Translations under genes and position numbers: made by a program
The notes under the pieces: model-generated
Seen by the model: the letters and a program-made list of their open reading frames with translations, nothing else
The model's database searches: none
Told to the model about the DNA's origin: nothing
Part shown: positions 45,177 to 54,456 of the stretch, in pieces
Layout of the letters: every line of letters starts with the position of its first letter
Position numbering within the stretch: the stretch's first letter is position 1
NCBI GenBank assembly: GCA_965220365.1
Contig: OZ244823.1
Span: 1,674,001 to 1,738,000, forward strand
Direction of reading: 5' to 3'
Origin: Bin80 sp965220365
GTDB taxonomy: Bacteria > Bacteroidota > Rhodothermia > Rhodothermales > Bin80
DNA length: 64,000 bases

Positions 45177-46907
45177 CTACACCGGCTTGATGCCTAGAAG
45201 TTTGAGTGCCCGCTGTTGGGTAGGACTAATTTTCTCCACCATGATCACTTCCGGGGATTTATCTGCGGGGATTTTTGGTACAACAACCAGACGGCAAAGC
45301 CCCGCGAGTTCGTCCATCACCTCGGCAAAGCTCATGACCTTTTCTCCTTCATGATTTCGTTTGGTGCGGGCTTTCTTTTTCGTCCGGGGAGAGGGTTTGG
45401 CCGGTTCCACGGCATTCTTGCGCTGTGCAGCTTTCCCCGCTGGATCATCCTCAGTAAACAACATGGGGGCCAACTTCCGGCGCAGATGATACTCCACATA
45501 GTAGGCCAGCATGCATAAAAACACATGCGCGATCACCCGGTTTTTCTTGCGATGGTGAATTGGACGTACGCGCAACGAGATTGTTTTCATCGTGCGAAAG
45601 GCCTGCTCCACCGTGGACAGACGCTTATAATTCGCCACCAATTCGGTCGCCTCCGGCTTCTGTTTCAAACTGGAGCGGATCGCATACAAGCCGTCAAGCC
45701 GTTCTGCCTTCGCAATGGCCGCCGCATTGCGCTCATAGGCAAAGTGTTCCTGCTCAATCTCCAGCGTGAAGAACTTCCTGACCTTGTATTTTCCAATTAC
45801 CCGCCCGACGCGTACGCCAATTTTGCCTTTGCACGTTAACCGGCACTGCTCACGCTTGGTGGCTGCAACAATTTCATCCAGGGCTTGCTCGGTCTTGATC
45901 AGGAGTTCTTCCCGCTGTCGCTTGCTCTTCTCGGCCTGCAAGGGGTTTCTGCATAACACGATCCGATCCTCTGGATACAGATCACTGTGTAGTTCCATTA
46001 CATCCTGTTCATCAAACAGGCTCATCTGCACCTGTTTCTGTTCCACCACCGCACGAATCTCATTCTTTTTCATGGCGGTGATCCAGTCGAGTCCCACGGG
46101 GATCAACTCTTCCTGAATCTGCTTTTGCTGCAGGATTCCCCGATCCCCCACCAACACCACTTGTTGAAGCCCAAAGGTCTGCTGAAGCTTCTTCACCTGT
46201 GCACTGAGCGTACTTACATCTGCGGTATTGCCGCGGAAAACGTCCACCGACACCGGGCAGCCCTCTGAATCGGTCATCAGACCAATGACGATCTGCTGCT
46301 TGCCCCGCTTTTTGTCCCGGTTGTAGCCATAGGCGGCAAATTCATTCTGCTGGCCTTCCACGTAGCTGCTGGTGACATCATAGAGCACCATGCCACCTTC
46401 CTTGAGATGCCGTTTGGCGAGACGGCACTCCATCGCGGTCTTGTGTTGGACCAATTGATCCATGGCCGCATACAGATCCTCCTCGTCCACACATTTGAGT
46501 CCAAGCTCTTCATTGAGCGTGGAGGCCGCCGTGCGCACATCCAACATGGCACTGGTGGCCAGTTTGCTGGCCGGCTTGATCACGCGTGCGGCGATCATGC
46601 CGAGCACCAGTCGACGGAAGCGGGAATTCTTCGGGGCAATCCATGCAGGCAGATCCAGTTGATTCATGACTCCCAGGACCGCGGCAACGTGTCCGTGCGG
46701 GGTATTGTTTTGAATGGTGAAGGCATCTTGGATGGAGTTTACGGCGGTTCCTCCCTTCAAGAGCACCCGAAGCCCCTCAATGACGTCCACGGGGAGTTTG
46801 GAGATATTGGCGAGTGTGGTTTTGACGATTTTGCCCTGGACGCGTTTGGATTCTCGAATGAGCCAGGTGGGATTGGAATTTCGGTTGGGGATTTTGGCGA
46901 CATACAT
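45177..46907 (-). CDS. IS1634 family transposase, copy 2
   Basis: 576 aa, read from ATG 46907. Same sequence as the copy at 34220-35950 except Asn for Ser in TIQNNTPH and Asn for His in VMNQLD. The DDE residues and the basic tail are intact, so it is potentially active. One further substitution lies in the leader before the ATG. Confidence 0.93.
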   Translation of the reverse strand: MYVAKIPNRNSNPTWLIRESKRVQGKIVKTTLANISKLPVDVIEGLRVLLKGGTAVNSIQDAFTIQNNTPHGHVAAVLGVMNQLDLPAWIAPKNSRFRRLVLGMIAARVIKPASKLATSAMLDVRTAASTLNEELGLKCVDEEDLYAAMDQLVQHKTAMECRLAKRHLKEGGMVLYDVTSSYVEGQQNEFAAYGYNRDKKRGKQQIVIGLMTDSEGCPVSVDVFRGNTADVSTLSAQVKKLQQTFGLQQVVLVGDRGILQQKQIQEELIPVGLDWITAMKKNEIRAVVEQKQVQMSLFDEQDVMELHSDLYPEDRIVLCRNPLQAEKSKRQREELLIKTEQALDEIVAATKREQCRLTCKGKIGVRVGRVIGKYKVRKFFTLEIEQEHFAYERNAAAIAKAERLDGLYAIRSSLKQKPEATELVANYKRLSTVEQAFRTMKTISLRVRPIHHRKKNRVIAHVFLCMLAYYVEYHLRRKLAPMLFTEDDPAGKAAQRKNAVEPAKPSPRTKKKARTKRNHEGEKVMSFAEVMDELAGLCRLVVVPKIPADKSPEVIMVEKISPTQQRALKLLGIKPV

Positions 46908-47117
46908 GGGTACATATGTAAAGTAAGTTTCTGGATTAATATACACATAAATTGGGGATAATACATAAAAACTCGGTTCAATTCCTCGAAAAAACGGTTC
47001 AGAATACATGGGTACATAAACATCAATGCCGAATACCCCGAAACGCCTGTTTTGGGAGAAGAAATCAAGGGGAAAACCGTGAAATGCCCCGAATATCAAG
47101 GGCCACGGTACAAATTA

Positions 47118-47143
47118 TTGCCCATTGAGTACTCAATGGGCAA
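47118..47143. promoter_or_regulatory. 26-bp palindrome, IS1634 copy 2
   Basis: Identical to 33984-34009, upstream of the copy-2 transposase and just inside the element's end. Confidence 0.6.
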
Positions 47144-48278
47144 CCTTAAACCTTAATCCAACCGATGGGAAGGGAAATTAGGGGGGAAGTTCAGGCATAG
47201 TAAAGCCAAGCAGGCGAAAGAAGACGAAATTCTTGCCACGAAATGCACGGAGTTTGAAGAAGAACTCACCAAATTGCACGCGGGGTTGAATAAACCGTAT
47301 TTCCTGAAAACCTATACCCTTGTGGAGCGCAAGGTCGGGCGCCTCAAAAACGAATATGATCCGGTCTCGCATTTGTATGAAATCACGGTTACGCCAAAGC
47401 AGAAGTCCAAGCACGCAGAAGCCGTTACCTTTACCAAGCGGGACACACATGAGGCCCGGATGCAGGCCAGTGGGGGCTATGTAATCCGAACCAGCCATAT
47501 CGACTGGTCAATCAAAAAAACGCTCCAGATGTATTGGAGGCTCACCGAGATTGAGAGCGTGTTCCGAGCCATGAAGACCGACCTCGGCCTGCGTCCGATC
47601 GATCACAGCAAAGATGTGCAAATTGCCTCGCATCTGTTTATTGCGGTCCTGGCCTATCATATCGCACATCTGATTCGGTCCCAACTCAAGAAAGACGGTG
47701 TGTATGCGAACTGGAATACGATTCGAACGCATCTCAACCGGATCCATCGCATCACCACGAAGATGCACAAAAACCGCTATCGCTACTTGGTCACGAAAGT
47801 AGATCAGGACCTGCCTCCGTTTGTGAGTCAACTCTTTGCGAGTGTCGGGCTCGTGTACGATCCAAATGCGACCCGAGTCGTGGAGGAGCATGTAGGGGAA
47901 CCCAATCCGCCAAAGGCATCCAAACCAATCGCAGCAACCCCGAAGATTCCCCCAGATTCATGATCGATGCTAAGATGAAATTACAAGGTTGGAATTCTGA
48001 ACTCCAAATGGAGGTGCCGCAGCTATGTCCATCGGAAACACAAGGGACCCAATCGCGACGAAATAGGTCGGAAAATCCAGACAAAAAAGTCCAGAACCCG
48101 ATGAGATTGAATCCGTAAATCTTTGAGACCGATTGTGCTTGAAAAAAAAAACACTCCAAAATGGAGGTGGGAAGGTTGCGTATTTATTTATCGCTACGAA
48201 ATGGCGAACTTGGGTTACATGGGCTCTCCATCTTTGCTTGGGGTTCCCTTCCCCATGGTGATTTGTTCAGGATACAGT

Positions 48279-49409
48279 TCATGCTGTAGGAATAGGTACT
48301 TGTGTAGCTTCCCAAAGAAACCCAACCAGTTCGCGTGTGATGGCCACCACGGCGATTTTCGGGGATTTTCGTTTGTTCAGAGCCACGAACCGGCTGTATA
48401 ACCGTTTTTGTGCTCTCTGGCTAATCGTCAGGACTTTCGGACTGCACTGCTTCTGCCGTTTGGAAAGGGCAACACTAGTTCGGGGAGAGCTGGTGTATTT
48501 CCATGCGGCTCCTACCAGGGCTTTTCGCGCATGCGCATTCCCGGTTTTTGTAATGGTCCCAGTTCGAATGGTATTTCCAGATGAATGCTGGGAAGGGACC
48601 AATCCCAAATAGGCCATCAAGGAGGTCGGATGTTTAAATCGCCGAAAATCACCGATCTCGCAGGTCAACTGCATCGCGGTCAATGATCCAATGCCTCGAA
48701 ATCCCTGCAGGATCTGGACCTGCTCTTGAAACCTGGGGAGTTCGGATGCGATTTGGATCTGCTGTTCCAGTGCCCGAATCCGAGACGCCGTGTATGCAAT
48801 GTCTTCCAGATCTCCACGTAGGATCTGCTCATCATAGGGCTGATCCAGATGGACCTGCGCAATCCAACGCATAAACCGTTGCGTCCAGTACCGTCCTTCG
48901 TTATACGTGTGGCCACGCGCATGCAAAAAGTGAATGACCTGCATTTTAGATCGGTGCAGGGACTTCATTTGGGTGGTGCGCCGCCGCACCAGACTCCGTG
49001 CAGAGATCAATTCCTGATCTGGAACAAAACATTCGGTCAAAAGCCCAGTCGCAAAGTACTTGGCCAGTTTCCTGGCATCTCGCCGATCGGTTTTGATGCG
49101 ATCCCTGCTGCACCTAGGAATGGAACTCGGAGCAATGATGGCACAATCAACTCCCAGCGCCGCCATTGCTTCATAGACAGCAGTTGCACTGTAAGACGCT
49201 TCGTAGCAACAACGGAAATCACCGTAATGCGACCGAATTGTGTCCACGAACTGTGCGAGATTCTGTGGTGATTTGATAGAAAATGTTCTCTCATCACAAA
49301 CATGCCCCGAATCCGCATCATACGTACATGCGGAAATCGTGTCACGGTGGACATCCAGACCAACATAGTAACGAGGTGAACAAGAAGAAACAGAAAAATG
49401 AGATTGCAT
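48279..49409 (-). CDS. IS110 family transposase
   Basis: 376 aa from ATG 49409 (MQSHFSVSSCSPRYYVGLDV); the longer open frame to 49637 is leader sequence. DEDD domain: YYVGLDVHRDTISACTYD (Asp), CCYEASYSATAVYEAM (Glu), RIKTDRRDARKLAKYFATGL (Asp pair). C-terminal Transposase_20: LQGFRGIGSLTAMQLTCEIG, FRRFKHPTSLMAYLGLVPSQ, and the region with the catalytic Ser, HSSGNTIRTGTITKTGN. The gene is complete and looks functional. A relative, not a copy, of the partial gene at 1-247. The 5' leader is the place to look for its bridge RNA. Confidence 0.92.
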   Translation of the reverse strand: MQSHFSVSSCSPRYYVGLDVHRDTISACTYDADSGHVCDERTFSIKSPQNLAQFVDTIRSHYGDFRCCYEASYSATAVYEAMAALGVDCAIIAPSSIPRCSRDRIKTDRRDARKLAKYFATGLLTECFVPDQELISARSLVRRRTTQMKSLHRSKMQVIHFLHARGHTYNEGRYWTQRFMRWIAQVHLDQPYDEQILRGDLEDIAYTASRIRALEQQIQIASELPRFQEQVQILQGFRGIGSLTAMQLTCEIGDFRRFKHPTSLMAYLGLVPSQHSSGNTIRTGTITKTGNAHARKALVGAAWKYTSSPRTSVALSKRQKQCSPKVLTISQRAQKRLYSRFVALNKRKSPKIAVVAITRELVGFLWEATQVPIPTA

Positions 49410-49714
49410 CGTTATTGGAGTTTGGTTCGTTCCAGCATAATAGGGCCCCGGCGGGAAAACCTCCGTTTCTATGATATCTTTTGGATATTGACCGCTATTG
49501 CGTTTTCGATGAAAGAAACACATAAAGGCGGTTGAAAGGCCAATCAAGAACCGGTGCAAAAGCACGGAGTTGTTTCCTACTTTATTGAACCACTCAGATG
49601 GATCTATGGGACCGGGCGTTTGAGACAACAAGAGCAATACACCCCTTTTGGCTTCGTGTGTTATTAGCTTGGTGTAGTCAATGTCCTTTCGGTGAGAGGG
49701 GGAGTTAAAATTGC
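49410..49714 (-). other. IS110 5' leader, possible bridge-RNA region
   Basis: About 300 bp between the IS110 start and the ISNCY element. It contains small inverted repeats, for example GATATC/GGATAT near 49470-49487 and a CGGTT/AACCG pair near 49524-49552. IS110-group bridge RNAs come from this position. No element end could be fixed by eye. Confidence 0.35.
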
Positions 49715-49720
49715 TACTTA

Positions 49721-51629
49721 GTGTCTGGCCATAAACTCCAAATCGGGGCTATGGGTTATGGGGTTTTGGGTGCTTCTTTTGGGGTTTTGTTTTCAGATTT
49801 TTGTATTGGGGTCTGTCCGTGGGAGGTTGAAGATTTTCGGGGAATGTTTGCAAAAGCGGGAATTCTTGTTGTGGTTCTGCGTTTAAGGGACTGTAGGGCC
49901 GGTTTTGATAAGCCGCCGGTCTGGTTTCGGAAAAATCTTCAACTATTTTTGATCATGCGAAATACCCTAAACCGGTCTCCCACCCTTGGAGTGGTTCCGA
50001 TTGAGGAGATTGAACTTGATGTGGATTCCCGGGATGATATTCCCCGTATTCTCCGCGCATTGCAAGAGATCTGGCAGCGCCCGGGTTCGCGAGACCAGAT
50101 CTTGCAGGTGATCCAGGATCAGGTTGGGGACGGGGTGCGTCAGGATACGGGCCGTCCCGGGATGAGTTACTGGATGATCTTTGTTTTGTTGCTCATGAAA
50201 CAGGCACTGAACATTGACTTTGACCGATTGACGGAGTTGGCGAATCAGCACCAGAGCTTGCGGCAGATGCTGCAACTGGATTTGTTGGATGGGCACACGG
50301 TCCGTTTGAAGCGGCAGGCCATCATCAAGAATGTGTCTTTGGTGAGTGCGTCCAGCTGGCAACGCATTAATGCGATGATCCTTGAGTTCGGGTACGCGGT
50401 GATGGCGCCCTCTGAGGCGGGGCCCGAACAGGTCAGCTGTGATTCGTATGTGGTGGAGACCGAAGTTCGCTTTCCCATGGATGTGCGGTTGCTCTATGAT
50501 GCCACGCAGACGTGGATGAAGCGGTCTGCCAGGGCATGGGCTGCCCTGATACCGTCGCGGCTGTGTACGCTGACGGGCTGGCGGCAACTGAGCTATCTGA
50601 CGCAGTCCCTGTATATCGCCTACCGGCGGGTCGGATCTGCCAAGCAATATCGATCCAACCCCGAAGCGGTCAAGGCGTATCTGAATCTCTGTACGCTGCG
50701 CATCAACAAGTGTCTGGCGTTGGAGACCTTCGTCCGAGAGCGGTTTCCTGATTCGGGATGGGTGCAACGACTGCAAACCATCTCTGCACAGGCCCAGAAG
50801 CTCCATGAGCAGGTTCGATTGCGTTTGGTGGAGAAAGAGGAGATCCCGAATGAGGAGAAGATTTATTCTCTCCACGCACCTCATACCCGTTGGATCCGCA
50901 AATGCGCCTCAAAGAAGTGGAACTGGGCGTTCCGGTCACGATCAGTCAATGCACACTCGGCCTGATTTTGTGGTGGAAGATCATGTGGGAGGACCTTGAT
51001 GTTGACATTACCAAGGAAGTCGTGGAAGAGATCACGGCCCGGTTTCCGAGCATCCACACCATCAGCTTTGATCGTGGCTTTTCCTCCCAGCAAAACCTGG
51101 AAGCCATTCAGCCTCTGGTGGAACATCCGGTTCTTCCCAAGAAAGGCCGTCGCAATCAAGCGGATCGTGCGCGTGAATCCACGCCCGAATTCAAGAAGGC
51201 CTGGAAGCAACATGCTCTCATTGAATCGCGAATTAACTGTCTGGAGCATCATGGAGGAGATCGGGTGCGAACCAAAGGAGGCAAGGACGGATTTGCACGA
51301 ACCGTCGCCGCAAGTATGGTCGCGACCAACCTGTGCCAGATCGGGAAGTTCTTGATGAAGCGTGATCAGAAACGCTTGCGAAGAGCCGCGTAACCGAGAC
51401 CCGTCACAATCCTTGAACGCGCCATTGGATTCCATTGATTGGAGAGGCCGAGGTAGGTCAAATGGTCGTGGAAACCAGAACTAAATTGCTCAATCAAGCC
51501 CTTGAAAAGGGAAAACTTCTTGATGTTCAGGCACACCAGTGCGTTCGGCAGCGAAAGTGCATCACCAAAAAAATCGCCGAGCATTCTTACCGCAAATTTT
51601 CCAAAATTACGTAGCTTATAGCCACGCAC
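49721..51629 (+). mobile_element. ISNCY-family insertion sequence
   Basis: About 1.9 kb. Imperfect terminal inverted repeats: GTGTCTGGCCATAAACT at the left (from 49721) and its inverted counterpart ending at 51629. The flanking direct repeats can be read as TACTTA at 49715-49720 and 51630-51635. Holds one transposase gene that is frameshifted. Sits directly next to the IS110 leader. Confidence 0.75.
49955..51393 (+). pseudogene. ISNCY family transposase with a frameshift
   Basis: Starts MRNTLNRSPTLGVVPIEEIE. Family features: DSRDDIPRILRALQEIWQRP, GRPGMSYWMIFVLLLMKQAL, NIDFDRLTELANQHQSLRQM, SCDSYVVETEVRFPMDVRLL. After HAPHTRWIRKC near 50905 the homologous sequence moves to the -1 frame: VELGVPVTISQCTLGLILWW, SFDRGFSSQQNLEAIQPLVE, RINCLEHHGGDRVRTKGGKD, ending at 51393. 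The second frame carries the last part of the DDE domain. No classic slippery heptamer was found at the junction, so this is probably a disabling indel. Confidence 0.83.
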
Positions 51630-51696
51630 TACTTATTCGTCCAAACGGGTTCATGATCGTTATGTGTGCGATTTAGTGCGGGCGTAGACTTAGCCT
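51394..51696. other. Right part of the ISNCY element and gap to yhaN
   Basis: Non-coding end of the ISNCY element to 51629, then its target duplication and a short gap. No gene recognised. Confidence 0.5.
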
Positions 51697-54456
51697 CTAT
51701 CCAATGGAGTGTACCTTCAAAAGATGCTCGGGAACGAAGTCTCCCCACTTGTCTACTTCGTCTTGCTGTGCGGTAAAGTAGAAAATCTGTCGATCCTTGG
51801 CCAGTGTCACCATTGTTTTAATGATCGCCCGTGCCCGCTCATCATCGCTGTTGGCGAGTGTCTCATCAAGGGTGATAGGTAAGCGGTAGTTGGTTTCCTG
51901 TGTCTCAACGAATGCAAGGCGCACAGACAGGAGCAACTGGACTCTTGTCGCACTAGATAACTCCGTTAAATCAAAATCACGCTTTCGCTGATTGTCTCGT
52001 GCCCTGAAACTATCGTTCTGTGGGATCTTGAGCGTGTAGCGGTGATCGGTAACTTGCTGAAAATTCTCCTGTGCACGTTGAAATACCAGGGGGGCATTTT
52101 TGATTGCATTCTCACGGAGCGAATCAAGGATTGCCTGCCCGACCGCTTTTGCCGCTTTCTCTTCCCGAATGTTCTCAAGCGCGATCCGCTTGTCTTCTTT
52201 TTCAGCAAGTGCATTTTCGAGAGAGGTCCCTGCTTCTGCGCGTTCAATTTCAGCATCGAGTCGGGTAAGCCGTTCCTGCAAGTCTTTCTCTTTTGCAGAT
52301 TCCTGTTTCGCAAGCGTCAATTCACTCTCCAGATCTTCCATTTTCAGGAGTGATTGGTGTTCCTGTAGAAGATCTTGATGGAAGCTCTCTGAGCGTATCC
52401 GTAATTCGTTCGCGTGGGAGTTTGCGTTGGCCCATTCTGCAAATTGCCTGGCACAGTTCGCGAGGCCATTAAGATCCCCTATATCCAGTTCCAGATCTGT
52501 GAATACCTTGTTATACCGGGACTCTTGATCTTCGAGTTGGCTCTGGGTCATTCCCAGAGCTTTTTTCTCCTGAGCAAGGCGGTCACTTTCACGTTTTGCG
52601 GCGTCATTGTCATGCCTGAGTTCGGCAAGGAGTCCCTCTGCATCGCGCGGACCAGTTGGTCGTTCATATCCGTGCTCCGCAAATAGGTCTCCTGTCGTTT
52701 CCAATAGAGATCCGTAGCGCTTAGATGCGATGTTGCACCTGGTGGTTAGTTCCTTTGCTTTGCGATCCAGCTTCCGCCAGTTGAGGATACGATCAACGAG
52801 TTCGATCAGGGAAGTAATATTACTCGGGGGATCATCAAGATGAAGTGAACTGACCAGTTCTTGCTTGCGGGTTTCAAGTTCAGATTCCCGTTCAGTCAAG
52901 TTTTCCAGGGAACGCTCTATTCGCGATCGTTCATTTGACTTCAGTTCGTTCAACTGTACTTTGGAGCGTATTTCAATTAACTGGTTAAGACCCGACTGTA
53001 ACGAATCCAAGTCAGACTTTTGAGACAATTCAGGAAGCAGGCACTTCAGTTTGTCAATTTGTTTAGATGGAATCCGCGGTTTTTTGTTTGAATGGAGCAG
53101 AGTGTAGATCCAGAAGGTGAGTGCACTGATCAGCAGTCCAGAATATCCAATAGGATGCAAGGCGATTCCGGCCCCTATGGACAGAAGCACAGATAGGCCG
53201 GCTGTGATCAGAAGTAACGTGCGTACATTTCGTCGTTCTGGGAGATCGTTCTTCAAAGCCAGAATCCATTGTATGAGAATCTGCTGCGCATCGCGAAGCT
53301 CATCACTGCTTGTGCCAGCATCTTTGCGGTCAATGACTTCGAGAAGGATCTTTAATGCCTCCTGTGACTGTTTTTCGTGAGTATGTGAACCAAGATCTTT
53401 CGCATATTTTTGCAAGTGCCGAAGGTCCTCCTGTGTGAAAGCAGGCTCCCATCTCTTTCCTACATGACCGCCGAGGTTCTCCCAAGTGTCCTGTGCCTGT
53501 TCTTTTGTAGCTTCGTGGGATTCTTTCAGCTTTTCAAGTTCTCGGTATTGATCAGAGCAGTCGCGAACATGTGAATCCAGCCGTTGCAATTCACCGGGTT
53601 TAAGCCCATTTGGCGAAAGTCGTTTTTGATTGAAATTTTGCTGTGTGGATTCAATCGTTTCATGCTGTAGATCAACGTCTCTTTTCAATTGGGCAAGAGT
53701 ACCAGTCAATTCCTGAGTTTTCGATACAATGTCGGTCAGATCGTGGCTGGAGCGAATCACCGTGGGATAGGCCTCGGCAATAGCTGCTGCCTTCTGGTGT
53801 TCTGCTTCAGCAATCTGCCATTTTCGAATCTTTTCAATGGCCGTCACACGTTCTGCAGCCTGCCTGGATGCATCAAGGTCGGATTGAATGTTTGCACGTT
53901 GATTTTTCTGGTCCTGAAGGTGACGCTGCTCTCGTTGTACTCGCCGAAGTTTGTCGTTGGCATTCTCAAATTCTCTGGCCTCAGTTGTCCTATTGTATCG
54001 TTTCTGGAGACCGAATGCAAGCTCTTTACCAGCCCTAGCAATATCAAATCCGCCATTGGCCTGTCTGATAATTTCCTGGGCCAGATCCCCGTCACCAGTT
54101 ACTTCTGGGAGGAGTTCCTGTAAGGACAGATGATAACTTTTTGGACGGAGGAACTGGGATAGCTCGCTTCGATCAACAGTTTTCCTTCCAATCCGGCATT
54201 CGGCCCGGTTATTCTTCACGTTCACATGAAGTGTTCGGTTACCAAAACCGAGTGTTGCATTTGCGTACAGGCGTACTGCGCGGGCGGCGCTTGACAGAAG
54301 AAATCCATTCAGAGCATTGGCAATCGTGGTCTTCCCGGCACCATTTGGTCCAAATACGATATTGAGATGTGCAGAAAGATCTGAGAGGGAAAGATCAAAA
54401 TTAGAACCGTACATCCGGTCGACCCGCACCTCCTTGAAGAATAATGATTCAGTCAT
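51697..54456 (-). CDS. YhaN-like AAA ATPase with long coiled coils (SbcC/RecF type)
   Basis: About 919 aa from ATG 54456 (MTESLFFKEVRVDRMYGSNF). Walker A is LNIVFGPNGAGKTTIANALN. Extended coiled coils follow, for example KLRRVQREQRHLQDQKNQRA. A central hydrophobic pair (TLLLITAGLSVLLSIGAGIA; GYSGLLISALTFWIYTLL) is characteristic of YhaN rather than SbcC. The ABC signature region is DLTELSSATRVQLLLSVRLA, Walker B is LPITLDETLANSDDERA, and there is an H-loop-like FYFTAQQ. Works with the nuclease YhaO, whose gene lies immediately upstream with an 8-bp overlap, in DNA double-strand break processing. Confidence 0.88.
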   Translation of the reverse strand: MTESLFFKEVRVDRMYGSNFDLSLSDLSAHLNIVFGPNGAGKTTIANALNGFLLSSAARAVRLYANATLGFGNRTLHVNVKNNRAECRIGRKTVDRSELSQFLRPKSYHLSLQELLPEVTGDGDLAQEIIRQANGGFDIARAGKELAFGLQKRYNRTTEAREFENANDKLRRVQREQRHLQDQKNQRANIQSDLDASRQAAERVTAIEKIRKWQIAEAEHQKAAAIAEAYPTVIRSSHDLTDIVSKTQELTGTLAQLKRDVDLQHETIESTQQNFNQKRLSPNGLKPGELQRLDSHVRDCSDQYRELEKLKESHEATKEQAQDTWENLGGHVGKRWEPAFTQEDLRHLQKYAKDLGSHTHEKQSQEALKILLEVIDRKDAGTSSDELRDAQQILIQWILALKNDLPERRNVRTLLLITAGLSVLLSIGAGIALHPIGYSGLLISALTFWIYTLLHSNKKPRIPSKQIDKLKCLLPELSQKSDLDSLQSGLNQLIEIRSKVQLNELKSNERSRIERSLENLTERESELETRKQELVSSLHLDDPPSNITSLIELVDRILNWRKLDRKAKELTTRCNIASKRYGSLLETTGDLFAEHGYERPTGPRDAEGLLAELRHDNDAAKRESDRLAQEKKALGMTQSQLEDQESRYNKVFTDLELDIGDLNGLANCARQFAEWANANSHANELRIRSESFHQDLLQEHQSLLKMEDLESELTLAKQESAKEKDLQERLTRLDAEIERAEAGTSLENALAEKEDKRIALENIREEKAAKAVGQAILDSLRENAIKNAPLVFQRAQENFQQVTDHRYTLKIPQNDSFRARDNQRKRDFDLTELSSATRVQLLLSVRLAFVETQETNYRLPITLDETLANSDDERARAIIKTMVTLAKDRQIFYFTAQQDEVDKWGDFVPEHLLKVHSIG

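Larger units (their letters stand above)
45046..47194 (-). mobile_element. IS1634-type insertion sequence, copy 2
   Basis: 2149 bp in the opposite orientation to copy 1, with the same terminal repeats. It is flanked by GCATAG at 45040-45045 and 47195-47200. Read in the element's own orientation the target is CTATGC, identical to that of copy 1. Inserted into the transposase gene of another IS. Confidence 0.93.
43910..47963 (+). pseudogene. DDE transposase (IS4/IS1634-like) interrupted by IS1634 copy 2
   Basis: The left part (43910-45045) begins MYVRAQTHRRKNGTTRQGFS and has FGKTRELLDFEETILFYDLT (first Asp) and TPTIIMDAGIATKKNL (second Asp). The right part (47201-47963) has WRLTEIESVFRAMKTDLGLR (catalytic Glu) and SKDVQIASHLFIAVLAYHIA. 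Joining at the GCATAG duplication restores EEQFIYVHSKAKQAKEDEIL in frame, 632 aa in all. A PEESPQDKESQEESPQDEEQ acidic repeat precedes the break. The split gene cannot make active transposase. Confidence 0.88.
43725..48217 (+). mobile_element. Outer DDE-type IS (IS4/IS1634-like) containing a nested IS1634 copy
   Basis: The transposase gene (43910-47963) is framed by inverted repeats sharing the core AAGTTCGCCATTTC at 43729-43742 and, inverted, 48198-48211. The match continues imperfectly outward (ACCC). The exact outer boundaries and target duplication could not be fixed. After removing the nested 2149-bp element and one GCATAG, this IS is about 2.34 kb. The transposase frame is then intact, so it was intact when the second IS landed. 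Confidence 0.7.

Noticed and set aside
45118..46961. Plus-strand frames inside IS1634 copy 2
   Set aside because: Shadows of the minus-strand transposase; the same frames appear mirrored over copy 1.
43910..51393. Composite transposon carrying the defence-like operon
   Set aside because: The IS copies are of different families and the two IS1634 copies are inverted and have their own target duplications; no shared outer ends were found.
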